Assembly (NCBI GenBank): GCA_035578155.1
Contig: JAPWDM010000062.1
Coordinates: 1-64,000, forward strand
Direction of reading: 5' to 3'
Length of the DNA stretch: 64,000 bases
DNA from: Brachynemurus nebulosus
Taxonomy: Eukaryota > Arthropoda > Insecta > Neuroptera > Myrmeleontidae
Position numbers and translations under genes: made by a program. Every line of letters starts with the position of its first letter. Positions within the stretch are counted from its first letter, which is position 1. This document shows, in pieces, positions 21,579 to 34,610 of the stretch. The notes below the pieces were generated by a model. It saw only the letters and a list, made by a program, of their open reading frames with translations, searched no databases and was not told the origin of the DNA.

Positions 21579-23464
21579 ATGAGGTAAGCTTTCCGGCTGG
21601 TAGACTAAAATTATTTATTAAAGAATGGGAACAAATAACTACAGATAAATTCATACTACAATGCTTAAAAGGTTATAAAATACCTCTTAGGGAGACTCCA
21701 ACACAAACTATACTTCCAACAGATCAACAATGGTCTGAAAAGGAGCTCATGCAAATAAAAACAGAAATTAATAAGCTCTTATCCAAAAAGGTAATAGAGC
21801 AGTGTGATAAAAGGGAAGGTCAGTTTGTGTCTCCCTTCTTTCTAGTTGATAAACCGGACGGCTCTAGCAGATTCATTATTAACTTAAAGGGCTTAAATGA
21901 ATTTATAGATACTGAACACTTCAAAATGGAGGATATTAAATCTGCTAAACATTTAGTTTCAGCTGCTTGTTATATGTGCACTATAGACTTAAAAGACGCC
22001 TATTACTTGGTTCCTATTCACAAATCATTCCGGAAATTTTTACGATTCAAATTCCTTGGTAAAATATTTGAATTCACGTGCTTACCCTTCGGATTATGCA
22101 CGAGCCCCTTCGTGTATACGAAAATTATGAAACCAGTAATAAATAAAATCCGAGAAATGGGTATTCTATCATGTATTTATATTGATGACCTGTTACTGAT
22201 CGCTAAATCGTATAAATCTTGCAAAATTAATCTAAATTACGTAAAGAATCTGCTAGAACGTCTAGGATTTATTATCAACGTCGAAAAAAGCTCACAAGAA
22301 CCCAGCCAAAGATGCAAATATCTCGGTTTTATAATTAACTCTAAAGACTTCACTCTAGAGCTAACAGACAACAAAAAAGCACAAATAATTTCCTTAACGA
22401 AAAAGTTTGAATTGGGTAAATATTACAAAATTAGAGATTTTGCAAAACTGCTTGGAGTTCTAACCGCGGCTTGCCCAGCTGTCGCCTACGGTTCAGTTTA
22501 CTGTAAGAGGTTAGAAAGACAAAAATACCTTGCTCTGATCTTATGCAATAACAATTATGAAGGAAAAATTCACATAAATAATTCAATAACAGATGAACTG
22601 CGCTGGTGGGCAAGTATCACGCCAACCGCGGCAAACCCGATAAGAAGTCAAAAATTTAAATTAGAAATATCCTCAGATGCTTCTCTAATTGGATGGGGAG
22701 CGCACTGTAATGGAAAAAATGCCCACGGTTTCTGGACAAAAGAGGAAAGAAAATATAGTATCAATTATTTAGAACTCCTAGCAGCTTACTTTGGCCTAAA
22801 ATGCTTCGCAGATAAATTGGGGGAATGTGAAATATTATTAAGAATAGACAACACATCTGTTATATCATACATTAACCGAACAGGTGGTATTCAATATCCT
22901 CACCTGAATGAATTAACGAGAAAAATCTGGCAATGGTGCGAAAGAAGAAAAATCTGGATTTACGCGTCCTATATCCCATCAGCACAAAACATAGAAGCTG
23001 ATAAAGCATCAAGAATAACTAACATAGACACTGAGTGGGAACTATGCACCAGGGCATTTAAAGAAATACACCAAAACCTCGGACCTTTTACAATTGACTT
23101 ATTTGCATCGAGATTAAACAAAAAATGCCAGAGATTTTGCTCACGTTTCCCAGATCCAGAAGCTATGGCAGTTGATGCTTTTACCATACCATGGACAAAT
23201 GAAAAAATATATGCTTTTCCTCCTTTCGCACTTGCTCTTAGAACTTTAAGGAAAATAATTCTTGACAAAGCAGAGGGTACGGTCGTTTTACCGCTATGGC
23301 CAACACAACCATGGTACCCTCTCTTTACTTCACTGCTCACATCAACACCTATTATTTTTAAGCCAAATAAAAACTTATTAATATCTCCTTCCAGAGAAGA
23401 GACGCACCCGTTAGCATCGAAGCTTTCACTAGTGGCAGGGACCTTATCAGGGAAGCTTTTCTAA
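21575..23464 (+). CDS. DIRS reverse transcriptase / RNase H
   Basis: An intact 629-aa ORF. The RT domain has FLVDKPDGSSRFI, IDLKDAYYLVPI, LPFGLCTSPF and the catalytic YIDD near residue 201. An RNase H-like domain begins near 366 (SSDASLIGWGAH) and continues with INYLELLA and RIDNTSVISYINR. The C-terminal third carries the TIDLFASRLN...AFPPFALALR...LPLWPTQPWYP pattern characteristic of DIRS polyproteins. The start ATG overlaps the gag stop; the end overlaps the upstream part of the recombinase frame. It copies element RNA into DNA, including the circular intermediate. Confidence 0.92.
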   Translation: MNEVSFPAGRLKLFIKEWEQITTDKFILQCLKGYKIPLRETPTQTILPTDQQWSEKELMQIKTEINKLLSKKVIEQCDKREGQFVSPFFLVDKPDGSSRFIINLKGLNEFIDTEHFKMEDIKSAKHLVSAACYMCTIDLKDAYYLVPIHKSFRKFLRFKFLGKIFEFTCLPFGLCTSPFVYTKIMKPVINKIREMGILSCIYIDDLLLIAKSYKSCKINLNYVKNLLERLGFIINVEKSSQEPSQRCKYLGFIINSKDFTLELTDNKKAQIISLTKKFELGKYYKIRDFAKLLGVLTAACPAVAYGSVYCKRLERQKYLALILCNNNYEGKIHINNSITDELRWWASITPTAANPIRSQKFKLEISSDASLIGWGAHCNGKNAHGFWTKEERKYSINYLELLAAYFGLKCFADKLGECEILLRIDNTSVISYINRTGGIQYPHLNELTRKIWQWCERRKIWIYASYIPSAQNIEADKASRITNIDTEWELCTRAFKEIHQNLGPFTIDLFASRLNKKCQRFCSRFPDPEAMAVDAFTIPWTNEKIYAFPPFALALRTLRKIILDKAEGTVVLPLWPTQPWYPLFTSLLTSTPIIFKPNKNLLISPSREETHPLASKLSLVAGTLSGKLF

Positions 23465-23493
23465 GAAGAGGAATAGATGGAGGATCTGCAGAC

Positions 23494-24402
23494 GTGATGG
23501 TGAATTCTATAGCCGCTGCAACACTGAAACAATATCAGGGCCCACTAAAACAATGGTGGGAGTTCTGCTTAAAAAATAAAATCTCAAAATTTGATGCTAA
23601 TATCACCGACATTATACGATTCTTAACCACGAAATTCGAGCAGGGTGCAAGTTATGGAACGTTAAACTCTATCAGATCAGCTATCTCTCTCATTTCTTCA
23701 CGAGACATATCTGACGATAAACTTCTCTCAAGATTTTTCAAAGGGATACACAGACAAAAACCACCGAGACCTAAATTCTCAAGTACCTGGGACACAGCAC
23801 CGGTTCTCCATTATATTGGAAACCTACCTCCTCTAAATACATTGAATCTGAAAGAAGCAGCTGAAAAAGTAGCTACGCTACTAATTCTAACAACAGCACA
23901 TCGACTTCAAACAATCTCGCTAATTAACATAAAAAATATAGTTATTAAAGAATCAGGAATCTCAATAAAAATTCCTGATCTAATAAAAACATCTAAACCT
24001 GGCAAAAATCAGCCAGACCTCTTCTTGCCACTCTTCCAAGAAAAGCCAGAAATTTGCGTAGCTTCTGCCGTAAAAGATTACCTTAAAATAACAGAAAAAT
24101 TCAGAAATAACGAAAACAACCGGTTATTCATATCATCCCACAAATCATATAAAAACGTGTCGGCACAAACGATTAGCCACTGGATTAAGTCTCTTCTTAC
24201 AAAAGCAGGAATTGATACAGATCAATTCACCGCATACAGCACAAAGCATGCAGCAGTATCCGCTGCTCTTCGCAAAGGAGTCGATGTTGATACAATTAGA
24301 CGCACCGCAGGCTGGTCTAAAAACTCCAAAACCTTTGCTACATTCTACAATCGACCGATCCAGGACAATGAAAAGTTTGCCAATTCAATCTTGACTACTT
24401 AG
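23494..24402 (+). CDS. DIRS tyrosine recombinase, altered active site
   Basis: The frame is open upstream of 23494 and overlaps the RT end (SGRDLIREAFLRRG precedes), so the true start is probably earlier; the first Met in this frame is at 23497. It has an N-terminal SAM-like core-binding region (TLKQYQGPLKQWWEFC) and a catalytic domain with Arg in HRLQT (codon at 23902), a C-terminal AGWSKNSKTFATFYNRPI block and the nucleophile Tyr at 24346. The second box, HxxR in tyrosine recombinases, reads YSTK here (Tyr codon 24235, Lys codon 24244), so two catalytic residues appear substituted and activity is doubtful. It would integrate the circular DNA copy. Confidence 0.87.
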   Translation: MMVNSIAAATLKQYQGPLKQWWEFCLKNKISKFDANITDIIRFLTTKFEQGASYGTLNSIRSAISLISSRDISDDKLLSRFFKGIHRQKPPRPKFSSTWDTAPVLHYIGNLPPLNTLNLKEAAEKVATLLILTTAHRLQTISLINIKNIVIKESGISIKIPDLIKTSKPGKNQPDLFLPLFQEKPEICVASAVKDYLKITEKFRNNENNRLFISSHKSYKNVSAQTISHWIKSLLTKAGIDTDQFTAYSTKHAAVSAALRKGVDVDTIRRTAGWSKNSKTFATFYNRPIQDNEKFANSILTT

Positions 24403-24490
24403 TAAATTATATGAACCGATACTCAAATTGTATCTCAATAAAATTATTTTATTAATCGATACATATGAGTTTTCAGTATACGCTAAAAGT

Positions 24491-24604
24491 CTACAATTTA
24501 TCATCGAGAACGAGACGTGGAGTATAATTACAAGATCAAACGAGCCCGCCGAAGGCGGGCGAAGTTCGATCGTAATTATACGAAACGTCTCGTTCGAAGA
24601 TGAT
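24491..24604 (+). repeat. DIRS internal complementary region
   Basis: The first half is the reverse complement of the left outer end plus the inner edge of the ITR; the second half is the reverse complement of the right outer end. It therefore spans a circle junction. It includes a strong hairpin, GCCCGCC-gaa-GGCGGGC, repeated in inverse form near 24834-24850. Confidence 0.88.
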
Positions 24605-24681
24605 CTTTCTCCCACCCAACATCTCCTGAGCCCGAACAAACGACCCAAGATCATCCTGAAAACTCAAATTCAACCTCTAAA

Positions 24682-24797
24682 AATATGACTACAGGCAGCG
24701 TCACCAGCAGACGGGTTAATAGTGGCGCCAAATTTAAACTTTAACTCTAAAAAGTGTGAAATTTTAGCAATGACAAGCATTACTACAATTTATCATC
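24682..24797 (-). repeat. DIRS right inverted terminal repeat
   Basis: An exact inverse of 19954-20069, followed by an outer extension (24798-24868) with the GC-rich hairpin, then ATT repeats. Confidence 0.9.
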
Positions 24798-24890
24798 TTC
24801 GAACGAGACGTTTCGTATAATTACGATCGAACTTCGCCCGCCTTCGGCGGGCTCGTTTGATCTTGTAATTATTATTACTATTACTATTAT

Positions 24891-25800
24891 GAAATTATAA
24901 CAACTAAGATCTGAAATTTCATGTGTTGAGCCTTCGCCGCTATTAATTCTATTGTCAGGTAAAAAATTAAAATTTTTTTTTTACTCATTACAAAAACGGA
25001 TTTTATTCCGTAGAGTAGGTATATTTTATGATATTATTTTGTTACATCTTTGTTTATTTCAGAGGTTTATAATTAAAGATTTATTAATTTATGTTATTGC
25101 GGCAATGATAAATTTTATTTTGGTAGCACATTAATTTAGGTCTAATACTTAAAATGGATTTCAAAATTAGAACAAGAAAGAGCGGATTTCAAGAAAGTTG
25201 CCATTAGTAAATTTGTTGTTCTTCTGTAGTTTTTCGTTCAAAGGTTTAAATGTTAATAAATTAGTACCCAAATAATATCATATGTGTTTAAAAGCATATA
25301 TATGTACTTTAATTGGCGTTTACCCAAATTACAACTTTTGTTGTTTACTTTTACACAGGGTGAGTTTTTTTTAGAGCTGCCATTTTTATTACGGCTAAAC
25401 TATTAACTTAATTTAAAAAATTGTTTAGATAACACTTATAGATACCGCTGAGGACAATCGATTGCTATAATTAAGAGCTTTATAGCTTCTTTAGTGTTCG
25501 AACTGTGATATAAAATTATACTACTATAAATGCAGCTCTATATCAATTTGTTTACAAAACTTATTCAATACATCAGTAAAAAACATAAATAAAAAGAATA
25601 TTTTTTTCAAGTTTATTTTTTGGATAGGTATTTCTTAAAGCTAATTTTGCGGTAAATAGATACGTATACAGGTTGGGTTCAAACGGAGTAATTTTATTTT
25701 CTTTATTCAAAGAAAGAACTAACAATCAATAGATAGCAAAAAAGCTGATAATTTGTCTTTTAAAATATAAATGTCACGCATTTAATCGTTTTGCGGTTTT
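24891..25800. other. AT-rich stretch, nothing recognised
   Basis: No ORF with family features, no TIR and no tandem repeat seen. Confidence 0.5.
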
Positions 25801-25807
25801 ATTTTAG

Positions 25808-26552
<745 letters not shown>

Positions 26553-26687
26553 TAATTTTTGCGGCCGAATTTTGCCAAACATAGATGTACAAAGACGGTT
26601 AGTGGTGGTTGCAAGCAACCTAGGAGCTTCGGACTGTATGGGTTATATGGGCATAGGACACTAGGGCACAATGGTTAGTCCTATAAA

Positions 26688-27714
26688 CAGGTGGTCTAAA
26701 AAGATATAGGACAAATGCGCCCAAAAATTATTTTTATAGTAGGACAAAAGCGCACAATGGTTACAACAAGGGTAGAATAATTTTATTTTATTAAATGACA
26801 ACTTTTTTTATATAAAATCTATAACGTGTTTCATGTCTTATCTCATGTGAATAAAATCAATTCATTAAAAATTTTTTATAGAATCTTTGATGTTAAAGAG
26901 GTAATAATAAAAAAAATTTGGGAGTAAGTGTTGTTATTTATTTGTAGAGTTGAGTTGAATTGTTATTTATTTGTTGAGATTATTTGTCTCTCCCCCTACC
27001 CCCGAGAAATTCAACAGTGCATACAGGAAATTTGAAAAAATACAGATACATAACATTTAATAAGAAGATTCAATTAAAATTGTTCTGGCTAAGTTGAGTC
27101 AGTAACTTTTGAAGACAGGCAACCAAATTTTCAAAGATTCAACGAAAAATTTGAAGTAAATGAGACAGGTAAATGAATTTTTGTATCAAGGATATGTTTC
27201 GATGTTAGAAAACATCCTTCAAAAATTAAAGTCCAAGTCATTAAATGGAATAATGGAAAAAAATAAAAAATTTTTTCGTAACTCCAGACATTCCACTTAC
27301 TTTAATGAGGTTCCTTTAGTAATCGATTTTAATTTTTAAGCTTCGTCTGTGAAATACTGAACTTAAAAATTTACATGTTTTTTTACAAGATATAGGGAAC
27401 GAAATGTTCACGTAACTGACCCTCCCCCCCTCAAATCAGACATGTGCAAGTAAAATTGTAAGTGAGACACCCTAACTTAACCAGTTTCCAACACGCACTT
27501 GGTAAATTTTAGTATAACTATTTAACTATGTTTTAGTTACCTAGTTACCTAATATCGAAAAAGATAAAAAACCATAAAACATAAAAAAATGAGTTTTATT
27601 TTATGTGTAGGTACCTATTTTTATAATTGTGCGCTTTTGTCCTATCATAAAATTACTTATTTTGGAACCACGGCAGAGGTTAGTTTGACCGTGAGCGCTT
27701 TTGTCCGCCACCTG
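26688..27714. mobile_element. Non-autonomous TIR element (CAGGTGG ends)
   Basis: The left end begins CAGGTGGTCTAAAAAGATAT; the right end, reverse-complemented, begins CAGGTGGCGGACAAAAGCGC. Both ends contain internal copies of TAGGACAAAAGCGCACAA (26743 onwards; inverse near 27629-27646). The ~1-kb interior has no ORF of note. No convincing target duplication was found, so the superfamily is left open. Confidence 0.65.
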
Positions 27715-30700
27715 GGTTATATAAGGAGAGACGAGCCTTGGTTTTAGTGCAAAGAAATGAACACAATTTAAAAGTTATGCCGTTCTTTTTTCTTTTCTCC
27801 TTTCTAAAAAGTACTCAATGGAAAAAACCTTATACGTATATTAAATGTGGACCCTTTAAACATTTTAAAGGTTTTCCTCTTTATTTTGGAGAATTTTGGT
27901 AAATATTATTCCGTCAATAACGTTGGGAATGAAAAGAACAATATAAAAGATTTTATAAGTATTAGCAAAAATATTAAATCTCCTAAATTAGGGATTTTAC
28001 AGATAATAAATTAGTTAATAATTACATTTAAAGGTATTATGTTTATATTCGTTAAACACGTTTATCATCCGCTCCTTACTTCTTGCCAAACCAAGGAAAA
28101 CTGGGCGTATTACACAACATAGTAACTACCATATATGTAAAAAATGTTTTAATTGTTATACTGAAATAATGAATTAATAATTTTCCGTATCAAATTTTTG
28201 TGACGGAAAAATTTATAATTATTGTTTTAAGGACACTAAGGTACTTTGTTTTTTAAATGTTTGAAATAATTTTATAGGCCAGATACTTTTTTTTTTACAA
28301 CAGGTTTTTATTCCTCTTTCTGTACAAATAATTTAAATGTATTATTATATAAAATTCAAATGTCAGTTGAAACAAACTAGCTTTTAAGGTAAATAACAAG
28401 AAAGAATATAAAAACTCTTATACGATTTTGACAGTACCAGTGTACCGGAGGTTTACCTATATTTTATTCCAAGAACAAACGTTTTCATTAAAAATTGTTA
28501 CGTTTTTCTTGTTTTATGTAAATAATTTAAAGTGGATTTACAAGAAATATGTATATCACCTTACCCAAGACATACTTACCACGGTTATTATGTTTGTCAA
28601 ATGTTTTTATTTACTTAGTTTTGTATGGGTGGAAAAATTAGAGTACTTTTTATTGATGTTAGAAACACGTATTTGACTTAATATAAAAAATAATAAAATG
28701 TACATAATGTTTTTGACTTCTTGATCCACCAACTATTTCGTTTAGGTTCTTTTTAAAACACATAATATATTTCTATCTTAAAAAAATTTCTGTGACATGT
28801 GAATTATGCCCTAATCAGACCAACTCTTTCAATCTTATTTTTGCCGAATTGATTATAAAACCATGATGTAAGATAAAGAGATAATACTGTAGTACTTGTC
28901 AAAAGGAAAAAACGTGATAATTTGTTTAAATAAACTAAAATGTACCATTTTCTTTTAGTTCTTCAAAACCAATACATGCTTTGTTTTGTTGCTTAAAAAT
29001 TAAACTCACTTAAGCTTGGGTTCAGATTTAATAATACAATTTTATTTTTCAATAAATTGGATACTGGAGATTTATTCATTTACTTCATTAAATGTTTATT
29101 CAGCTTGAAGAATCAAAAGTCAAAAAAGGAAACATTTTGAACAATTTTTTCTTTTTAAAAGATATGCAGTCGGTCTAAAACGTTTTACAAATTATCAGAT
29201 ATCTTTTTATCTTATTCTAAAACTGTCTTATGAAATATATCCTCAATATAGAACTATTTTTATCGCCACAGTTTCCAAATTTTCACTGATGAAACATGGA
29301 GGAACAAAAATATGGAAGATATTTTTTATAAGTATTAAAATTTCAGTCGTTTATCAAATTTAATAATGTTTGAATTATTCTATAAATTATTGGTTTTTTA
29401 TAAAACAAACTTTTTTATATGTAAAATTTTACAAGTAAAATTTTTTGTCTATCCAATATTGCCTACCATAATTCTATAAAATTCAAATGGATCCGTAAAT
29501 ATTTAATTTTTTTTCTTTGATATTCGATCCTCAATTTAAATGGAATTCTAATTTTTTGAGTTTTATTTGTAATGCTGGGGACCTTCTTGAACTGATGAAC
29601 GCTTTCAACGGTTATGTAAGATTAAATCAAAAGTAACTTAAATGGCCTGCATATTACTTACCGATTCTCAGTTTTGCCAATTTACTAAAACTTACAAGAA
29701 ATTTTGAATAGTTTTTAAAAACTTTTAAGATATGACAAGTTAGTACATAAGGATATTAAAAATCGAAAAAATTTTTATTTCAGTTTGACGTATTTTTGTC
29801 TAAGATAAAACAGCGTACATAATATATACTGTTAAACTCATATAATATTCTTCTCTTCTTTCCGGTAGTCAGTTGAACGGAAGCCATTGGATGGATTGTT
29901 GGGCATCACAAACTTTGCATATAAATTATTCATAGAAAACAACATAAAATTTCAATTAAAAATATAAACAAACCTATTTTAAAAGCAATCCTATTTTATA
30001 ATAATTTATTTAAATATTTTATTGTTTCTCTAATGTAATTTTAATTAAAGGTAAAAAAAAAAACTTGCAGAATTAGGAAATGAATAATTAAAAAGAAATT
30101 AAATTAGATTTTTTATTTTTACGGAAAGAAAATAGTGTCGGCGTTATTATTTATTATGATGTACAATTTACTGTCGATATATTTTTATATAGTTTGTTGT
30201 AATGTAATTTTTAAATTTGTTTAGAATTTAAATAGCCTGTTACAATGGAACTTCTCTTAACCGGATACCATTCTTACGTGAAAAATTCTTTTAAATGAAA
30301 TATTTCGAAATTCTTCATTCAAGTCAATTATTTATAATGCTCTACTTCATTCGCTCACTCAAAATTAACCATTTTCATATTTCAATGGTAATTTTCGCAT
30401 GACTCGCCTAAAGTCAAAATATTAAATTATTTGTGTTTCTATTTAAACTGAATATTAAAATTTTTATTTAAATACCTATAATAAATGGTTTTTTAAAGAA
30501 ATTACCTTGGGAGACCTGAAGTCTCACATATAGCTGCAAATATTCTCCAGTTTAAGGTTAAAATTAATCCACAACAATCTAGCACTTAAAAAAGGCCCAA
30601 AGTCAATGGTTAAACGGATCGTTACCAAATTTTACTCAAATATTTTTGAAATGCCGAAACAACGCAAATTCAGAAATGTCTTCCAAAGCTCTGGGGCTTC

Positions 30701-32570
30701 AAAAAAGGTCGCAAATCAGAGTGTTCGTAAAATTATTAATATGGATACCTACGAAAAGGTCTCGAAATTTGAAAATTAGGTAGGTACGCTATTGAAGTAT
30801 TAATATGGTTACTTTAGAGTTATTGGAGTAGTGGAGTGAGACACTATAAGGAACTGATTTTTTTACAGAATTTCAAAACATCAAATTCAAATGAACGTGA
30901 AGTCAAAATTGTTCATTAGTGTCATCAAATAAAGCCTAAATTAAAACGCTGAAAAAATCTTGACAAAATTTTGTTCAGATACTATTGCAATGAACGCAAA
31001 AAATGAAAGTTAAGTTAACATGATCTCCCATGGCTTTAGTGCCCTTAGAAGGGCCTAGATACTTCAAAAACTACTGGTACTGGTATGTTCATAGAGGTCT
31101 TATGATGTGAAAATTAGCCATTGAAATATGTAGATGGTTACTGTAGAGTCATTTAGTGAGCAGAGAGTCGTTTAGTAAAATATATTATGTATGCCGTAGG
31201 TACTAAAATAAAGGGAAAATTATTTCACTATTACAGTCATTTAAACCTTTATATTTATGCCGTAGGTACTGCTTCGTAATAATAATAATGGTTAGGCCTT
31301 TACTTAATTATTATTATTAATTTGCGTTTCGTGCACTCGGTATACAACACACTGCACACTCAAATTTATAAGTTTATTAATAAAAATTTGTCCTAACTGT
31401 AGTAATACACACAGAAAGGGTATTACACATTTGTGCACCTTGTTTTTGAATTGATATAATTTCGCCTGTTTGTTTTTCAATAAAAACAACTGTATTATGC
31501 ATTCGAAGTTTGACTTTTGTTTGTTGAAATTGCTTGCTATTTTTTCGGATAATTATTGCAAAAACGTGCTATAATTAATAAGTAATTTACTACTTATTTT
31601 GTGCTATTGTTAATTACGAACATTAGTGTTCAATATTTCTCTAAATATCGGTTTTCGTTGCTTTAAAATTGTGCTTATAGTTTATCTTTTGTTTGGATTA
31701 CTTGCAACTACACACAATAACCATTCAAGTGAATGTTCGAGAAAAAATACTCATCCAATACAGTAAACAACAAAATCAGGTAATCTATATTTCCTTTTAT
31801 CCTATATTTTAACCGCCTGATTATTGTAATTACGGACACATTAATTATTATCTATATCAACTTTGGCGAGTAATTAGATTTTTTTATAAATTTGTACAAT
31901 TATATTGTTAGCTTTACATTTTGCTATTTTCGTAAGTTGTATTTTTTTATTGCTTATGAACCAGCGACAAAATTACTTGCAAAAACGGGCATATGTACAA
32001 GAGCCATTTAGACGTGTACAAATAATAATAATAACAGTAATAATATTCTTTATTTAATTATTTATAAGTAGTTTATAAAAAACTATAGTCCGTTCAAATT
32101 AAACTTAAGTCTGTTAGCACAGTAACTGTCAATGATTCCCATTAAAAACAATTGAATTTTTTATTTATTCAGGCTTATCTTTAACTTAAACAGACTATAC
32201 ATAAAATGCGTCACAATCACAGACCAATGAATACTATTATATTATACTACTAGACAAAGCGTAAAGCCAGTTTCTAGGCATTTTCTTGAAGCAGGCAACA
32301 AGGGTGAGGCGGGTGAAATTTAATGAAATAATATAGTGTCAATTTTTGAGCAAATGCGACTATAATTATTGCAGGACATATATAATATGTTCAATGGTGT
32401 GTGGTCACAATAGAAAGTTATGTGGAAAAAAATTCCTTAGTTCCATATAGACATCTGTCTAATAATGTGTATTTTATTATTTCTTTTAGAAAACACGCAT
32501 CATTTAAGTGGAATTTAACTGGAATTGCAATAAACATCCTAATAATCATATTAGTATAGCTCCTATGTAT
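27715..32570. other. Long AT-rich stretch without recognisable gene
   Basis: Nearly 5 kb of AT-rich DNA with no supported coding region. A short direct repeat, ATGCCGTAGGTACT, occurs near 31190 and 31257. A patch near 30240-30300 (ACTTCTCTTAACCGGA) resembles a decayed pogo-type terminus but has no partner. Confidence 0.5.
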
Positions 32571-32580
32571 AACAGACATA

Positions 32581-32688
32581 TATTTTGTTTATTCTGTTTA
32601 GCATATGAATCTGTTCTGCAAAACAGAGAAGGAAATATAGTGTTCATTCCAGGTGTTCATATTTCAAACAAAATAAAAAGCTATATAC

Positions 32689-32752
<64 letters not shown>

Positions 32753-32819
32753 ATGAACACCATTTTTCCTTCTCTGTTTTGCAGAACAGATTCATATGCT
32801 AAACACAATAAACAAAATA
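32581..32819. repeat. Inverted duplication flanking a TA tract
   Basis: About 65-75 bp at 32581-32655 recurs inverted at 32752-32819 with few differences (shared words: GCATATGAATCTGTTCTGCA and AACAGAGAAGGAAA). A (TA)n tract at 32691-32748 lies between. The whole can fold into a long hairpin. Confidence 0.75.
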
Positions 32820-32953
32820 ATCACTGTAAATTTTATATTAAATCCCGTTTCGTATTTGTGGTTTTGCCGAAAGTCTTCAAACAAGTACAAATTTCTTTTT
32901 GCGAATTTAGCACATTCATAGACGTATAGTCCACATATTGTTAAAATGGAACG

Positions 32954-33356
32954 ACCATAGCACTGCCGTGTCACACGAATGTCATGTATCTTTAGATATA
33001 GCAATTTCGCGTAACAACGTTTAAAGGATTCTACCCAATCCCTAGTATATATATATTGACAATAAAATTAATTAATATTTGTTAATAATAATATAATAAT
33101 TAATCTATTGTATTTTTAAATTTTTATTTTGATTGTATCACATTCCTTATTTCTTATATTTTCAAATAGTATATTTATACGTTATTAAATCAATACTGCA
33201 ACATTGAATCAATAACGCATAATAAAAATCAATTATCTTAGATATTTAATAATATTTGAGCGAATTAAGATAATACGATATTTTATTCAAATCAAGTTTT
33301 CTTAAAACTATCATTTCTGAGATACGTGAGATTAGTGTGACACGGCAGAACAATGG
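32954..33356. mobile_element. Small TIR element (MITE)
   Basis: CTGCCGTGTCACAC at 32962-32975 is the exact inverse of 33335-33348, with the TIR extending outward as CCATnGnn. The ~400-bp interior is AT-rich and non-coding. No target duplication is resolved. Confidence 0.6.
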
Positions 33357-33359
33357 CAC

Positions 33360-34606
33360 GTACTTATTTATTACCTACGGGCGGTCTTGAAATTGTGCAT
33401 AATTTTAAGCTTATAATATGGTTTTAAAAAATGATTTAAATTATTGGCACAAGTTAAGTTTCCAACACGGTAAAAGAGCAATTTAGTGTAATACGCTGTG
33501 GCGGAAGCGATAACAAATTTTTCAGTGTAACCACCGTAAGTCGTCCCCGGCAGTGCCTCGTACCTGATACGTAATAATCAGCAAGTTTATTCAATTAAAT
33601 TACGGTACATTCAATTAAATGAGAAATACGCTTGTAGGTACTGTTAGCAAAAAAATGGGATAAGCTACTATAAAACCGTTTCCACAATTAAACAAATCTT
33701 CAACAGAAGTTGACTCCAAATCGAAGCAATAATAGTATTGTGATGTTGAAAGAGCTAAATTTTGAGTATATATTTATGCCACTTAGATTTTAAATTTTTT
33801 CACCTAATTATATGTCTAACAAGATTTTGTATGTTTGTGTTCAATTTTGAAAATATTTTTTTCACTATTTAAACTTAAAACCATTTATATCTTTCAAAAT
33901 GCCAATAATAATGATTTTTAGAAACTGTTAATTTTGGAATACCATTTTAAAATATTTTAATAATATGAAATATCGTTTGTTATCTTAATATGGATACCTA
34001 TGTTACAAAATTGAAAGATATTAATGAAAAAATGTCTGAAAATATATTGAATAATATATACATATAATTCTCAACGAGGCGACAATTTCTTTTAAAATCG
34101 GGTGTTATTGTATCAATTCGACGTTCATTATCGTGTCACTTTTCTTTTGTGTTTACATATAGAAAAGATTCCTTGTGTTATGTGGCAAAGACATTTACAT
34201 ATAATCTGTCATTTACACTTCTCTTGTTGACATGCGAGTCGGCGTGTTGAACAACGAACATTTAAATTAAATAAATGTGTTTCTAGTAATAATAATGAAG
34301 TTTTCTGAATTTCTATTTATCATAAGCCGTTTTAGAAGAAGGACTCAGTTAACCAATTACATTTCTGTCCCATATTGCCAAATAAGAATTTTGATTTTTC
34401 TGTTTAAATTTTCAATAAATACCTATACAAAATGTTCCACCATTATGCCAAAATTAATAGCATTTTCAAAAAAGATGTTACAATGACGAAGTTAGGTGAA
34501 AAAGAAACAAAAGTTCTAGAATATTCTATTCGCCAGTCAATAAATATGTTAAAAAATAAACTTCATCATTAAATTAAACATAAGAAAAGAGATTAAGCAG
34601 TCGAGT
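33360..34606. other. AT-rich stretch, nothing recognised
   Basis: No gene, TIR or tandem structure seen. Confidence 0.5.
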
Positions 34607-34610
34607 TTAA

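Larger units (their letters stand above)
19932..24868 (+). mobile_element. DIRS1-like tyrosine-recombinase retrotransposon
   Basis: About 4.9 kb with a 116-bp perfect inverted terminal repeat (19954-20069 and 24682-24797), diverged outer extensions and an internal complementary region at 24491-24604 that matches the joined outer ends. This is the hallmark of DIRS1-type elements, which replicate through a circular intermediate. Gene order is gag, RT/RNase H, tyrosine recombinase. Both flanks are ATT repeats (19913-19931 and 24869-24890) with no obvious target duplication, consistent with recombinase-mediated insertion into a TAA tract. Confidence 0.9.

Noticed and set aside
23494..24402. Classifying the element as Ngaro or PAT rather than DIRS1-like
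   Set aside because: It has inverted ITRs plus an internal complementary region, which are specific to the DIRS1 layout; split direct repeats are absent.
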